A stretch of DNA of 64,000 nucleotides from Cryobacterium arcticum (GTDB taxonomy: Bacteria; Actinomycetota; Actinomycetes; Actinomycetales; Microbacteriaceae): assembly GCF_001679725.1 (NCBI RefSeq), contig NZ_CP016282.1, positions 2,666,001-2,730,000 of the forward strand. The letters run 5' to 3'. A program made the position numbers and the translations under genes. Position 1 is the stretch's first letter, and each line of letters opens with the position of its first letter. Below, piece after piece: positions 8,387-15,437 of this stretch. The notes beneath the pieces were generated by a model. That model was not told the origin of the DNA. It did no database searches and was given only the letters and a program-made list of their open reading frames with translations.

Positions 8387-8458
8387 CTCCGCCGCCAGGA
8401 CTCGAACCTAGACCTAACAGCTCCAAAGGCTGTCGTGCTGCCATTACACCACGGCGGA
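8387..8458 (-). tRNA. tRNA-Gln (anticodon TTG)
   Basis: The minus strand folds as a complete 72 nt cloverleaf. The acceptor stem is TCCGCCG/CGGCGGA with discriminator G. The anticodon arm carries CCTTTGGA with anticodon TTG, and the T arm has CTAGG-TTCGAGT-CCTGG. No CCA is encoded. It lies 33 bp upstream of glmU and could be cotranscribed or processed from it. It marks the left border between conserved core genes and the accessory region that starts with the MarR gene. Confidence 0.93.
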
Positions 8459-8549
8459 TTGCGCCGGTGGGTGCCGGGCAACGGAGTCAAGTCTGCCAGA
8501 TCCGCAGGCGCCTCGGCGTCATCCGCCGTATCCGGTGCCCGGAAAGCCG

Positions 8550-8555
8550 GATAAT
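8550..8555 (+). promoter_or_regulatory. Putative -10 box (GATAAT) of leaderless marR-type mRNA
   Basis: GATAAT, then 6 nt (GGAGGG), then ATG at 8562. The GGAGGG abuts the ATG and is too close to act as a Shine-Dalgarno sequence, which favours leaderless initiation. Confidence 0.45.
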
Positions 8556-8561
8556 GGAGGG

Positions 8562-9053
8562 ATGCCTGCGAATGACGAAGTCGACCGGATCGTTGATGCC
8601 TGGCTTCGCGAGCGCCCCGACCTGGATTTTGCGCCCCTGCAGGTCTTTTCCCGGGTCGCCAGGCTCAGCAAGCACCTGGACCGCGCACGCCGCACCGCGT
8701 TCTCCCGGTCGGAGCTGGACTCCTGGGAATTCGACGTGCTCTCCGCCCTCCGACGGGCCGGCGCCCCGTACGAGCTGAGCCCCAAACTTCTGCTCCAGCA
8801 GACCCTGGTCTCCAGCGGCACGATGACCAACCGCATCGACCGGCTGGTCGAACGTGGTCTGGTCACCCGGCGCACCGACCCCAACGACGGCCGCGGCATC
8901 TTCGTGGGCATGACACCGGCCGGCCTCACCCGGGTGGATGCCGCCATCACCCGGCTGGTCGACGCGGAGGCCGCCCTGCTGGCGAGCCTGCCCGTCGCCG
9001 ACCAGGAACGCCTCGCGGCGCTGCTGCGCCGGCTCAGCCTCGACTTCGACTGA
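8562..9053 (+). CDS. MarR-family transcriptional regulator
   Basis: 163 aa winged helix-turn-helix protein. The recognition region is LLLQQTLVSSGTMTNRIDRL (about residues 78-97), followed by the MarR wing motif RRTDPNDGRGIFVGMTPAG. N- and C-terminal helices form the dimer interface. It is convergent with pstB (18 bp between stops), so it need not regulate that operon. Ligand and targets unknown; MarR proteins usually respond to small aromatic compounds or oxidants. Confidence 0.88.
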   Translation: MPANDEVDRIVDAWLRERPDLDFAPLQVFSRVARLSKHLDRARRTAFSRSELDSWEFDVLSALRRAGAPYELSPKLLLQQTLVSSGTMTNRIDRLVERGLVTRRTDPNDGRGIFVGMTPAGLTRVDAAITRLVDAEAALLASLPVADQERLAALLRRLSLDFD

Positions 9054-9071
9054 CGCCCAGGGGCAGCAAGA

Positions 9072-10046
9072 TCAGCCGAAACGGCCGTTGACGTAGTCGG
9101 CGGTGCGGCGGTCGATCGGGTCGCCGAACATCAGTTCGGTCGGGCCGTGCTCGACGATGCCGCCCGGGGTGCCCTGCGCCGCGAGGAAGAAGGCGCAGTT
9201 CTGCGAGACCCGCTGGGCCTGCTGCATGTTGTGCGTGACGATCACGATGGTGACCTCCTGCGCGAGCTCGAGCATGGTCTCCTCGATCACGCGCGTTGAG
9301 GTGGGGTCAAGAGCCGAGCAGGGTTCGTCCATCAGCAGGATCCGCGGCGTCACGGCGAGCGAGCGGGCGATGCACAGGCGCTGCTGCTGGCCGCCGGAGA
9401 GCCCGCCGCCCGGTGAGCGCAGCCGGTCGCGCACCTCGGTCCACAGGCCCGCCTTGCTCAGGCAGCTCTCCACCAGGGCGTCCTTCTCGTCGCCGGAGAC
9501 GCGGCGGCCGGTGAGGGTGAGCCCGGCGATGACGTTGTCGTAGATCGACATGGCCGGGAACGGGTTGGGCTTCTGGAACACCATGCCGATGTGCTTGCGC
9601 GCGTCGACGAGCTTGCGCTCCGGGTCGTAGATGTCCTCGCCGTCCAGCAGCACCTCGCCGGCCAGGCTGGCCGACGGCACCAGTTCGTGCATCCGGTTCA
9701 GGATGCGGAGGAACGTGGACTTGCCGCAGCCGGACGGGCCGATCAGGGAGGTGATGACGCCGGCGGGCATGGTCAGGCTCACCCGGTCGAGCACCTGGCG
9801 TTCGCCGAACCAGGCCGACACGTTACGGCCCTCGAGGGTGGCCAGTGGCACCGGCTCGGCCGGGGCCACGGGGGCGACCGGCCGGGCGGCAGCCCGGGCA
9901 GCGGACCGGAACGGGAGGGCCAGGCCGCGGTTGCGGCGGGCGCGCAGGGCCGGTGGCAGGTCGGCGCCGCTCGGCTCGGCCGCGGGGCTGACGCGCAGGG
10001 CCGGCAGAACCTGGGTCAGCTCGTCATCCTGGGTGGACGGGGTCAT
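9072..10046 (-). CDS. pstB: Phosphate-type ABC transporter ATPase (PstB-like) with extended N-terminus
   Basis: ATPase of a Pst-type importer. All motor motifs are intact: Walker A GPSGCGKST, signature LSGGQQQRL, Walker B ILLMDEPCSALD and switch His in VIVTHNMQQA. NRMHELVP and VFQKPNPFP are typical of PstB. Unlike usual PstB (about 250-270 aa), it carries a 70-residue Pro/Ala/Arg-rich, probably disordered N-terminal extension. It is the last gene of the ten-gene cluster, 67 bp after the pseudosortase, far from pstC/pstA. Start ATG 10046 (GTG 10052 possible). Confidence 0.85.
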   Translation of the reverse strand: MTPSTQDDELTQVLPALRVSPAAEPSGADLPPALRARRNRGLALPFRSAARAAARPVAPVAPAEPVPLATLEGRNVSAWFGERQVLDRVSLTMPAGVITSLIGPSGCGKSTFLRILNRMHELVPSASLAGEVLLDGEDIYDPERKLVDARKHIGMVFQKPNPFPAMSIYDNVIAGLTLTGRRVSGDEKDALVESCLSKAGLWTEVRDRLRSPGGGLSGGQQQRLCIARSLAVTPRILLMDEPCSALDPTSTRVIEETMLELAQEVTIVIVTHNMQQAQRVSQNCAFFLAAQGTPGGIVEHGPTELMFGDPIDRRTADYVNGRFG

Positions 10047-10113
10047 GAGCACTCATTTCGTGGGGCGTCGACGGTCGGGGCGGAAGAAAAGATGGGGCGG
10101 AGCAGAAGACGGG

Positions 10114-11052
10114 TCAGAGCAGGTTGGGCAGGAGGCGCACGGCCTGGTCGGCCACGAACAATCCGCCCACGGTCACGACCGGTACGAAGACGGTCCAGGT
10201 CTTCCGCACGCCCACCCGGCGGAAGGACCAGATGGCCGCGGCCTCGATCAGTAGGAAGAACTGCAGGGCGAAGGCCAGCGCCCACACCGTGGTGGTGTCC
10301 GTGGCCAGTTCCCGGTGCGACGGCGCCAGGGTGCTGTAGCTGGTCTGGCGGGCGCCGGCAGGTTGGGTGGCGCTGGTGAGCTTGGCGTCCACCCGGGCGA
10401 CGCCGCCCGGGATGAACGCGGGCCCGCGAGCGGTCTCGAGGATGAGCCGGCTCTCCCCCGCCGCGAGGGCCATCGGGGACGGGTCGCCGGCGTAGCGCAC
10501 CCCGATCACGGCGAAGGTCTGCTCGCCCTGGCCGGTGAGCACGGTGAACTCCTGGCCGGGGGCCAGTTCCTGGATCCGCGCGAACGGCCCGCCGTACGCC
10601 GCGGCCCGGCCCATCACCACGCTGATGCCCGCCTGGCCGGGCAGCACGGTGTCACGCCGGTGTCCGGGGCCGGTGCGGGTGGTGCCCGAATCCGAGCCCT
10701 CGACGAAGACCTCGTGCACCCCGATGGAGGGGATGTCGATGATGCCCAGCGGTGCGCCGTCAGCCAGGAGCACCTTGTCCACGGTCCCCTCGCTGACCGG
10801 TGCGGTGCCCTGCGCCAGCTCGATGCGCAGGGTGTCTGTGAGCTGCTGCTGGGCGACCATGTGCTGCAACCCGCCCAGCACCGTGAGGTTGGCCAGGAAC
10901 CCGAAGATCAGCGCCGCGGCGATGGCGAAGATCGTGCGGACGAGTTGGTCCTGCGGGCTGAGCACGATCACGACGGGCGGGGCCGGTGGCCGGCGGGGCG
11001 GCCGGGGCGGTTGGCGCGGACGCCAGCCGCGGGGTGGTGCGGTGAGCGTCAC
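10114..11052 (-). CDS. Sortase-fold membrane protein lacking catalytic His and Cys (pseudosortase)
   Basis: 312 aa. After a Pro/Arg-rich N-terminus and a membrane helix (TIFAIAAALIFGFLANLTVL), the extracytoplasmic part follows class E sortases: DIPSIGVHEVFVEGSDSG, TGPGHRRDTVLPGQAG, VVMGRAAAYGGPFARI, LAPGQEFTVLTGQGEQTFAV. In active sortases the third block reads GHRxTYGxPF and a later block LTTC; here these are GRAAAYGGPF and LILETARG, so the His and the Cys are both gone. Two more hydrophobic helices close the protein. Start GTG 11052 overlaps the previous stop (GTGA). It probably serves as a binding or assembly factor, not a transpeptidase (inference). Confidence 0.7.
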   Translation of the reverse strand: MTLTAPPRGWRPRQPPRPPRRPPAPPVVIVLSPQDQLVRTIFAIAAALIFGFLANLTVLGGLQHMVAQQQLTDTLRIELAQGTAPVSEGTVDKVLLADGAPLGIIDIPSIGVHEVFVEGSDSGTTRTGPGHRRDTVLPGQAGISVVMGRAAAYGGPFARIQELAPGQEFTVLTGQGEQTFAVIGVRYAGDPSPMALAAGESRLILETARGPAFIPGGVARVDAKLTSATQPAGARQTSYSTLAPSHRELATDTTTVWALAFALQFFLLIEAAAIWSFRRVGVRKTWTVFVPVVTVGGLFVADQAVRLLPNLL

Positions 11053-11828
11053 GACACGGGCTCCGCGGTGCCGGCCGGGAAGAACCGCCGGGTCAGCAGC
11101 GCATAGCGGGCCACGACGGAGATCGCGCCCAGGAGGGCGAGCACCCCCAGCAGGAAGTACGGCGGCACCAGCAGCAGCGCATCCCGGGTGACCGGGCTCA
11201 GGCTCGTCTCGCCGACGGTTTCCGGCGGGGTCAGCGTCACATGCGTGTTGTAGGCGCTCCACTGACCCATATCGGTCAGGGTGACGGTGACGGTGCGGGT
11301 CTCGCCGCCGGCCAGGTCGTCCAGGGCGACGTCGTCGACCGCGTGGATCTGCAGCCCGAGGGCGTTGTCGACCCAGAACCGCGCCGTGGAATCGAACGGC
11401 TGGTCGGTGAGGTTCTTCACGGTGAAGCCGAGCACGATGTCGCCGCCGCCCGGACCCACGTTCTGCTGTGCGTGGGCGGTGAGCCCGCTCACCGCCAGCA
11501 CGCCGGCGAGGGTGACCGGGTTACCGCCGAGCGCAGCCGTCGCCGCCCTGCCGGTGGGAGTCGTCTGGGTGACGGGGCGGATGGTCGAGACGAGCGCCGG
11601 GGTGACCGGGCGGTTCGTCGCCCGGGCCGGCGCGGCCGAACTCGCCGTTGGCGTCGGCGTGGGGGTCGATCCGACCACACCCACCGTGAGTCCCACGCCG
11701 TCGGGGTCCTCCGTCGCGTGGGCGCCGACGGCGGCACCCGACAGGGCGACGGTCGACAGCACGACGGTCGACAGCAGGGCACTGAGGACCGCCAGGAGCG
11801 GTCGTCGTGCGGGGAGGGAGGTGAGCAC
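11049..11828 (-). CDS. Membrane-anchored Ig-like protein, related in pattern to the DUF916 neighbour
   Basis: 259 aa: N-terminal signal segment (LLAVLSALLSTVVLSTVALS), Thr/Pro-rich linker, one beta-sandwich-like domain (DIVLGFTVKNLTDQPFDSTA through MGQWSAYNTHVTLTP) and a C-terminal membrane helix (LLLVPPYFLLGVLALLGAI) with a basic tail. The domain repeats the pattern of the last domain of the DUF916 protein (LTVSLQNTGNVSLGASTVAQ ... PGVGPWVYLNPHVSLAA), so I infer a shared fold. No named family recognised. Start: GTG 11828 (near a TAACTT hexamer) or TTG 11834. It overlaps the pseudosortase start by 4 bp, which implies coupled translation. Confidence 0.6.
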   Translation of the reverse strand: MLTSLPARRPLLAVLSALLSTVVLSTVALSGAAVGAHATEDPDGVGLTVGVVGSTPTPTPTASSAAPARATNRPVTPALVSTIRPVTQTTPTGRAATAALGGNPVTLAGVLAVSGLTAHAQQNVGPGGGDIVLGFTVKNLTDQPFDSTARFWVDNALGLQIHAVDDVALDDLAGGETRTVTVTLTDMGQWSAYNTHVTLTPPETVGETSLSPVTRDALLLVPPYFLLGVLALLGAISVVARYALLTRRFFPAGTAEPVS

Positions 11829-11918
11829 AGTCAAGTTAGTCGGGTCCGGTTCTCTGAAAGCTGGCGTGCAGGCAAACGACGGGCAAACGCGCCGGGAAGG
11901 GTCGGGGCGCGCACAGGG

Positions 11919-12995
11919 TCAGGCGGTCGATTCGCCGAGGGCCTTGCGACGGGCTTCAGCCTCGGTGTACTCGATCCAGGCGCGGGCCCTGGCGGCGTCG
12001 CGGGTGCGGGAGAGGCGCACCAGCAACCAGGCGAACCCGGCCAACAGCAGCACGATCACCAGAGCCCAGGGCACGACGAACATGTCGCTGCTGCGCTCGG
12101 CGGTGGGCAGCAACCCCGGCGGCAGCGCGTCGGCGTCCACGGTGGCGGCGAGCGAGACGTGCGGGTTGAGGTAGACCCACGGGCCCACTCCCGGCACGAC
12201 GATGGTGACGGTGCGGGAGCTGCCGGGCAGCATCTCGGGGATGGGTGTGCGGGTCAGCTCCGACAGGGCGATCCCGAAGACACCCTTCACCTGGGCGACC
12301 GTGCTGGCCCCGAGGGAGACGTTGCCGGTGTTCTGCAGGCTCACGGTCAGCGAGGTCTCCCCCGAGAACGGGTTGAGTTCGCCGCGGTACGACGACGAGA
12401 TGCTGCTGATGGTGAGCCCGGGCTGCAGCTCCCCCTTCACGCGGGTGTAGAGGCGGATGGCGACACGCCGGTCGACCGAGACCTGGCCGGCCGGGGTGAG
12501 GGCGGAGACGATGATGCCGCCGGCGTGGTCGCCGGGCCGGGCGTCGGCGGGCACGGAGACGGTGAACGGGATCACCTGGGAGCCGCCGGGCTCCAGGGTC
12601 ACCTCGACCTTGTCGGCGCCGTCGGTGAAGCTGACCCAGTGGCCCACGTCCACGCTGGGCACGCCCCCGTCGAGCAGGGAGAAGCTGCCGTCGTCGGCGT
12701 TGAAGGCGTCGGTGGCGTACACCGTGACGGCCTGCGAGGTGGTGCCGGTGTTCTGCACCAGGTATTCGTCGGCGACCTGCTGGCCGGGGTCGACCTGGTA
12801 GCTGTACCGGGAGCGGGACTGGTCGACGCTCCCGTTGGCGGCCGGGGACCCGGCGATGCCGTCGGAGTCGTCGGCCCGGGCGCCGGTGGCGCCGACACCG
12901 AGGGTCAGACCCAGGGTGAGGCCCAGGGTGACCAGCAGCGAGGTGGCGACCTGGCTGCGATGGTGGGCTGCGGGTGCGGGGCGACGGATGATCAC
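11919..12995 (-). CDS. DUF916 (WxL-interacting/peptidoglycan-binding) domain membrane protein
   Basis: 358 aa. A signal segment (LLVTLGLTLGLTLGVGATGARA) is followed by the DUF916 pattern: YSYQVDPGQQVADEYLVQNTG, AFNADDGSFSLLDGG, FTVSVPADARPGDHAGGIIV and VDRRVAIRLYTRVKGELQPG. A second Ig-like domain comes next, then a C-terminal helix (VPWALVIVLLLAGFAWLLV) with a basic tail. In Firmicutes, proteins with this domain bind WxL proteins and peptidoglycan. The gene lies 99 bp after a gene with a WxL-like C-terminus, as expected for a pair. Start GTG 12995 with AGAGA upstream. Confidence 0.8.
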   Translation of the reverse strand: MIIRRPAPAAHHRSQVATSLLVTLGLTLGLTLGVGATGARADDSDGIAGSPAANGSVDQSRSRYSYQVDPGQQVADEYLVQNTGTTSQAVTVYATDAFNADDGSFSLLDGGVPSVDVGHWVSFTDGADKVEVTLEPGGSQVIPFTVSVPADARPGDHAGGIIVSALTPAGQVSVDRRVAIRLYTRVKGELQPGLTISSISSSYRGELNPFSGETSLTVSLQNTGNVSLGASTVAQVKGVFGIALSELTRTPIPEMLPGSSRTVTIVVPGVGPWVYLNPHVSLAATVDADALPPGLLPTAERSSDMFVVPWALVIVLLLAGFAWLLVRLSRTRDAARARAWIEYTEAEARRKALGESTA

Positions 12996-13094
12996 GGGCG
13001 ACGGTCTCTTTCCAGACGGGGTGAACTGCGGGAGGACGCTGCGGCTGCAGGGGAAGGACGGCAGGCGCCGCCCCTCCCCCTCAGCTGCTGCTGA

Positions 13095-14183
13095 CTACTT
13101 CGAGACGACCGTGAGGGTCAGGGTCGAGTTGTAGGTTCCGGCCGCCTTGGACTGCGGGGCGACGAAGGTGAGGCCGGCGTCCAGCACGCTGGCTCCGACC
13201 GTGCTGCCGGCCGCGGCGGACGCGAACGCCGCCGGGTAGCTGGCCGAACCGGCGACCTGGGCTGCGGCGGCGGTGACGCCGGTCGCGGTGGTGCCGGCCG
13301 TCGTGACCTGCGGCGCGAGGCCGAGCTGGGCCTTGCCGATGATGCTGGTCGTGTCGGCCGCGTTGACGAAGTCGGCGACGTTGGCGGTCAGGTCCCAGCC
13401 GTTGAGCGTGAGAACCCGGCCGTCGTTCACCGTGACGGCGCCCAGGGTGCCGGTGGTGGTCGACTTGTTGTTCACCAGGGTCGGGGTGCCGAAGGTCGCC
13501 GCGGCGCCCGCCGGTACCGTCAGGGCGAGCACACCGTTGGTGGCGCCGACGACGGTCGGCGCCAGGGCGATCGTGCCGGTGCTGTCGGCCGGGGTCCCGG
13601 GGTCGGTGGGATCGGTCGGGTCGACGGGCGTGGTCGTGTCCTGCACGGCGGCGGCACGCCAGATGCCGGTTCCGGCCTCAACGGTGATGGTGCGGTAGAA
13701 CGCTCCGACGACCTTCACGTCGTTGTAGATCGTGCACGCGACACCGAGGCTGTAGGTGCCGCCGGCGGCCTTGACCGCGGCCTGTCCGGGCAGGCCGTTG
13801 TACAGGCCTTCCGGCATCATCGGGGCCAGCAGCACAGACAGGTCGAGGGACGGGTCGAAGCCGCCCGGCGAGTACGCCATCCAGTTCAGCGGGTTGCGCT
13901 CTTCGCCGGGAGCGGAGAGGAACTGCACGGCGCCTTCGGAGCCGACCGGGCAGAACAGCGGGTCACTGGGGTCGGTGGGCGAGTTGGACGACACGGCGGC
14001 TTCGTCCCAGGCGAACGGTGCGTCGGCGGGAATGATCTCCGCGGTGGTTCCGTCGTAGATGTACATGGGTCCGTCGGACCCGTTGGACTGCGGGGCGGCC
14101 TGGGCGGCCGTGGCAGCGGTGGCGACGAGGGCCAGGGACATCAGTCCCGCGGCGGCGAAACTGGTTTTTCTGCTGAGCTTCAT
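13095..14183 (-). CDS. Secreted protein with C-terminal WxL-like domain
   Basis: 362 aa with a clear signal peptide (MKLSRKTSFAAAGLMSLALV ... AQAAPQ) and no membrane anchor. Residues about 30-170 are an unrecognised region with two Cys (PLFCPVGSEG, GVACTIYND). A DPTDPTDPGTP linker follows. The last ~165 residues resemble WxL domains: the tryptophan motif VLTLNGWDLTANVADFVNA and the terminal motif AGTYNSTLTLTVVSK, compared with the YxATLTWxL ending of Firmicutes WxL proteins. The second motif lacks the Trp. Start ATG 14183 with GAAGGAA. The adjacent DUF916 gene supports the assignment. Expected to attach non-covalently to the wall (inference). Confidence 0.65.
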   Translation of the reverse strand: MKLSRKTSFAAAGLMSLALVATAATAAQAAPQSNGSDGPMYIYDGTTAEIIPADAPFAWDEAAVSSNSPTDPSDPLFCPVGSEGAVQFLSAPGEERNPLNWMAYSPGGFDPSLDLSVLLAPMMPEGLYNGLPGQAAVKAAGGTYSLGVACTIYNDVKVVGAFYRTITVEAGTGIWRAAAVQDTTTPVDPTDPTDPGTPADSTGTIALAPTVVGATNGVLALTVPAGAAATFGTPTLVNNKSTTTGTLGAVTVNDGRVLTLNGWDLTANVADFVNAADTTSIIGKAQLGLAPQVTTAGTTATGVTAAAAQVAGSASYPAAFASAAAGSTVGASVLDAGLTFVAPQSKAAGTYNSTLTLTVVSK

Positions 14184-14221
14184 GGTCTTGTTCCTTCTCT
14201 GGGGATGCGCGGGGCGGGAGG

Positions 14222-15328
14222 CTAGGCGGTCTTGAGAACGCGGAAGGGGGTGGTGCTGGAGGGAGCGAGCATGCCGAACTTCTTCTTCACGGCGCCGGGC
14301 TGGCTGCCGAGGACCGAGGCCGAGGTGGTGAGGCTGGTGACCTTGGCCGGGTCGACGAGGGCGGCGAGCTTCGCGTCGTACTTCGCGTTGGTGGGGTCGA
14401 CCCGCGCGAATTCGACGACGAGGTAGGTGTCGCGGCCCCAGGTGCCGTTGCTGTAGTACGCGGCGTTGGGAACCATGGCCGTTCCCGTTCCGGTCACCGG
14501 TGCGACGCCGGAGACGAGCGACCCGAGGGTGCCGGTTCCGCGCTTGTCGTAGCTGGCGCCGGTGTTCATGGCGACCCAGCGGGACACGGCCATCGGCATG
14601 ACCGACTCGTTCGTGAGGGTGGTCGCGTCGTGCTCCTGGCCTTCGACGACACAGCCGCCCTCGGCGACGGTGAGCATGCTCGCCTCGGTGACGCCGATCT
14701 TGCTGATGAAGTCCTTGCGGGTGCCGGAGCCGGCCTGCGGGATGATGGGCGTGACGGTGACGCCGCCGATCTGGAAGCCGGCGGAGCACTCGTACAGGCT
14801 CTTCATCTGGGTGGGCGTGATGGCGCCGATGCCGCTGGCCGAGCCCTTGTAGGCGTAGGCGATGGCGTCACGGGCGAAAGGCACGTAGAGCAGCTCGCCG
14901 TTCGTGTTGCTCGTTCCCGCGCTGGACGAGCGGGCGATGTCGACCTGGCCGGTGATGGTCACGTTGGCCGGGCCGCCCACGGTTCCGGATGTGTACGCCG
15001 CTCCGTCGATCGACCGGCTGAGCGCCTTGACGCCGTCGCCGGAGCCGTTGGGCCGGCCGAAACGCACACCGGATGCCTTGGTCGTGATGTACGGCGAACC
15101 GGTGGCGTCGAAGGATCCGAGGGTGGAGCCTGACGTGGTGATTCGCACGGTGGATCCGGTGATGCGGCTGCCGTTGGCGAGGGCGCCGACGACGTCTTCA
15201 AGGGTGTCGGATCCGACGATGGAGTAGCTGTTGGAGACGGGCTCGGCGTGGGCCGGTACCGCCAGGGCAATGCCAGACAGGGTGACGCCGACAGTCGCGC
15301 AGAGCGCAATAGCCTTCTTCGAAATCAC
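14222..15328 (-). CDS. Secreted PstS-like periplasmic-binding protein
   Basis: 368 aa with signal peptide (KAIALCATVGVTLSGIALAVPAHA) and no anchor. The mature N-terminus SYSIVGSDTLEDVVGALANG and later IIPQAGSGTRKDFISKIGV are the two oxyanion-loop regions of PstS-type (type 2 fold) binding proteins, here in variant form (GSDT in place of GxGST). ARSSSAGT and YVPFARDAIAYAYKGSASGI also fit. It is the first gene of the second half of the cluster, 109 bp after the 876-residue protein and 38 bp before the WxL-like gene. Ligand unknown; phosphate is only one possibility. Confidence 0.75.
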   Translation of the reverse strand: MISKKAIALCATVGVTLSGIALAVPAHAEPVSNSYSIVGSDTLEDVVGALANGSRITGSTVRITTSGSTLGSFDATGSPYITTKASGVRFGRPNGSGDGVKALSRSIDGAAYTSGTVGGPANVTITGQVDIARSSSAGTSNTNGELLYVPFARDAIAYAYKGSASGIGAITPTQMKSLYECSAGFQIGGVTVTPIIPQAGSGTRKDFISKIGVTEASMLTVAEGGCVVEGQEHDATTLTNESVMPMAVSRWVAMNTGASYDKRGTGTLGSLVSGVAPVTGTGTAMVPNAAYYSNGTWGRDTYLVVEFARVDPTNAKYDAKLAALVDPAKVTSLTTSASVLGSQPGAVKKKFGMLAPSSTTPFRVLKTA

Positions 15329-15437
15329 TGTGATGCCTTTCGGATGTGGTGCAAGTAACGGAATCCGGTTGGATCCGCCGTCCCGACGTGTTCCCGCCGG
15401 GGCGGATGCCCCGGACTGACCGCCAAGCTGTGACGCA

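Noticed and set aside
8387..8458. tRNA-Gln as an attachment site of an integrated element
   Set aside because: No integrase, no second copy of the tRNA 3' end and no compositional break were seen; the accessory region lies at the 5' side of the tRNA.
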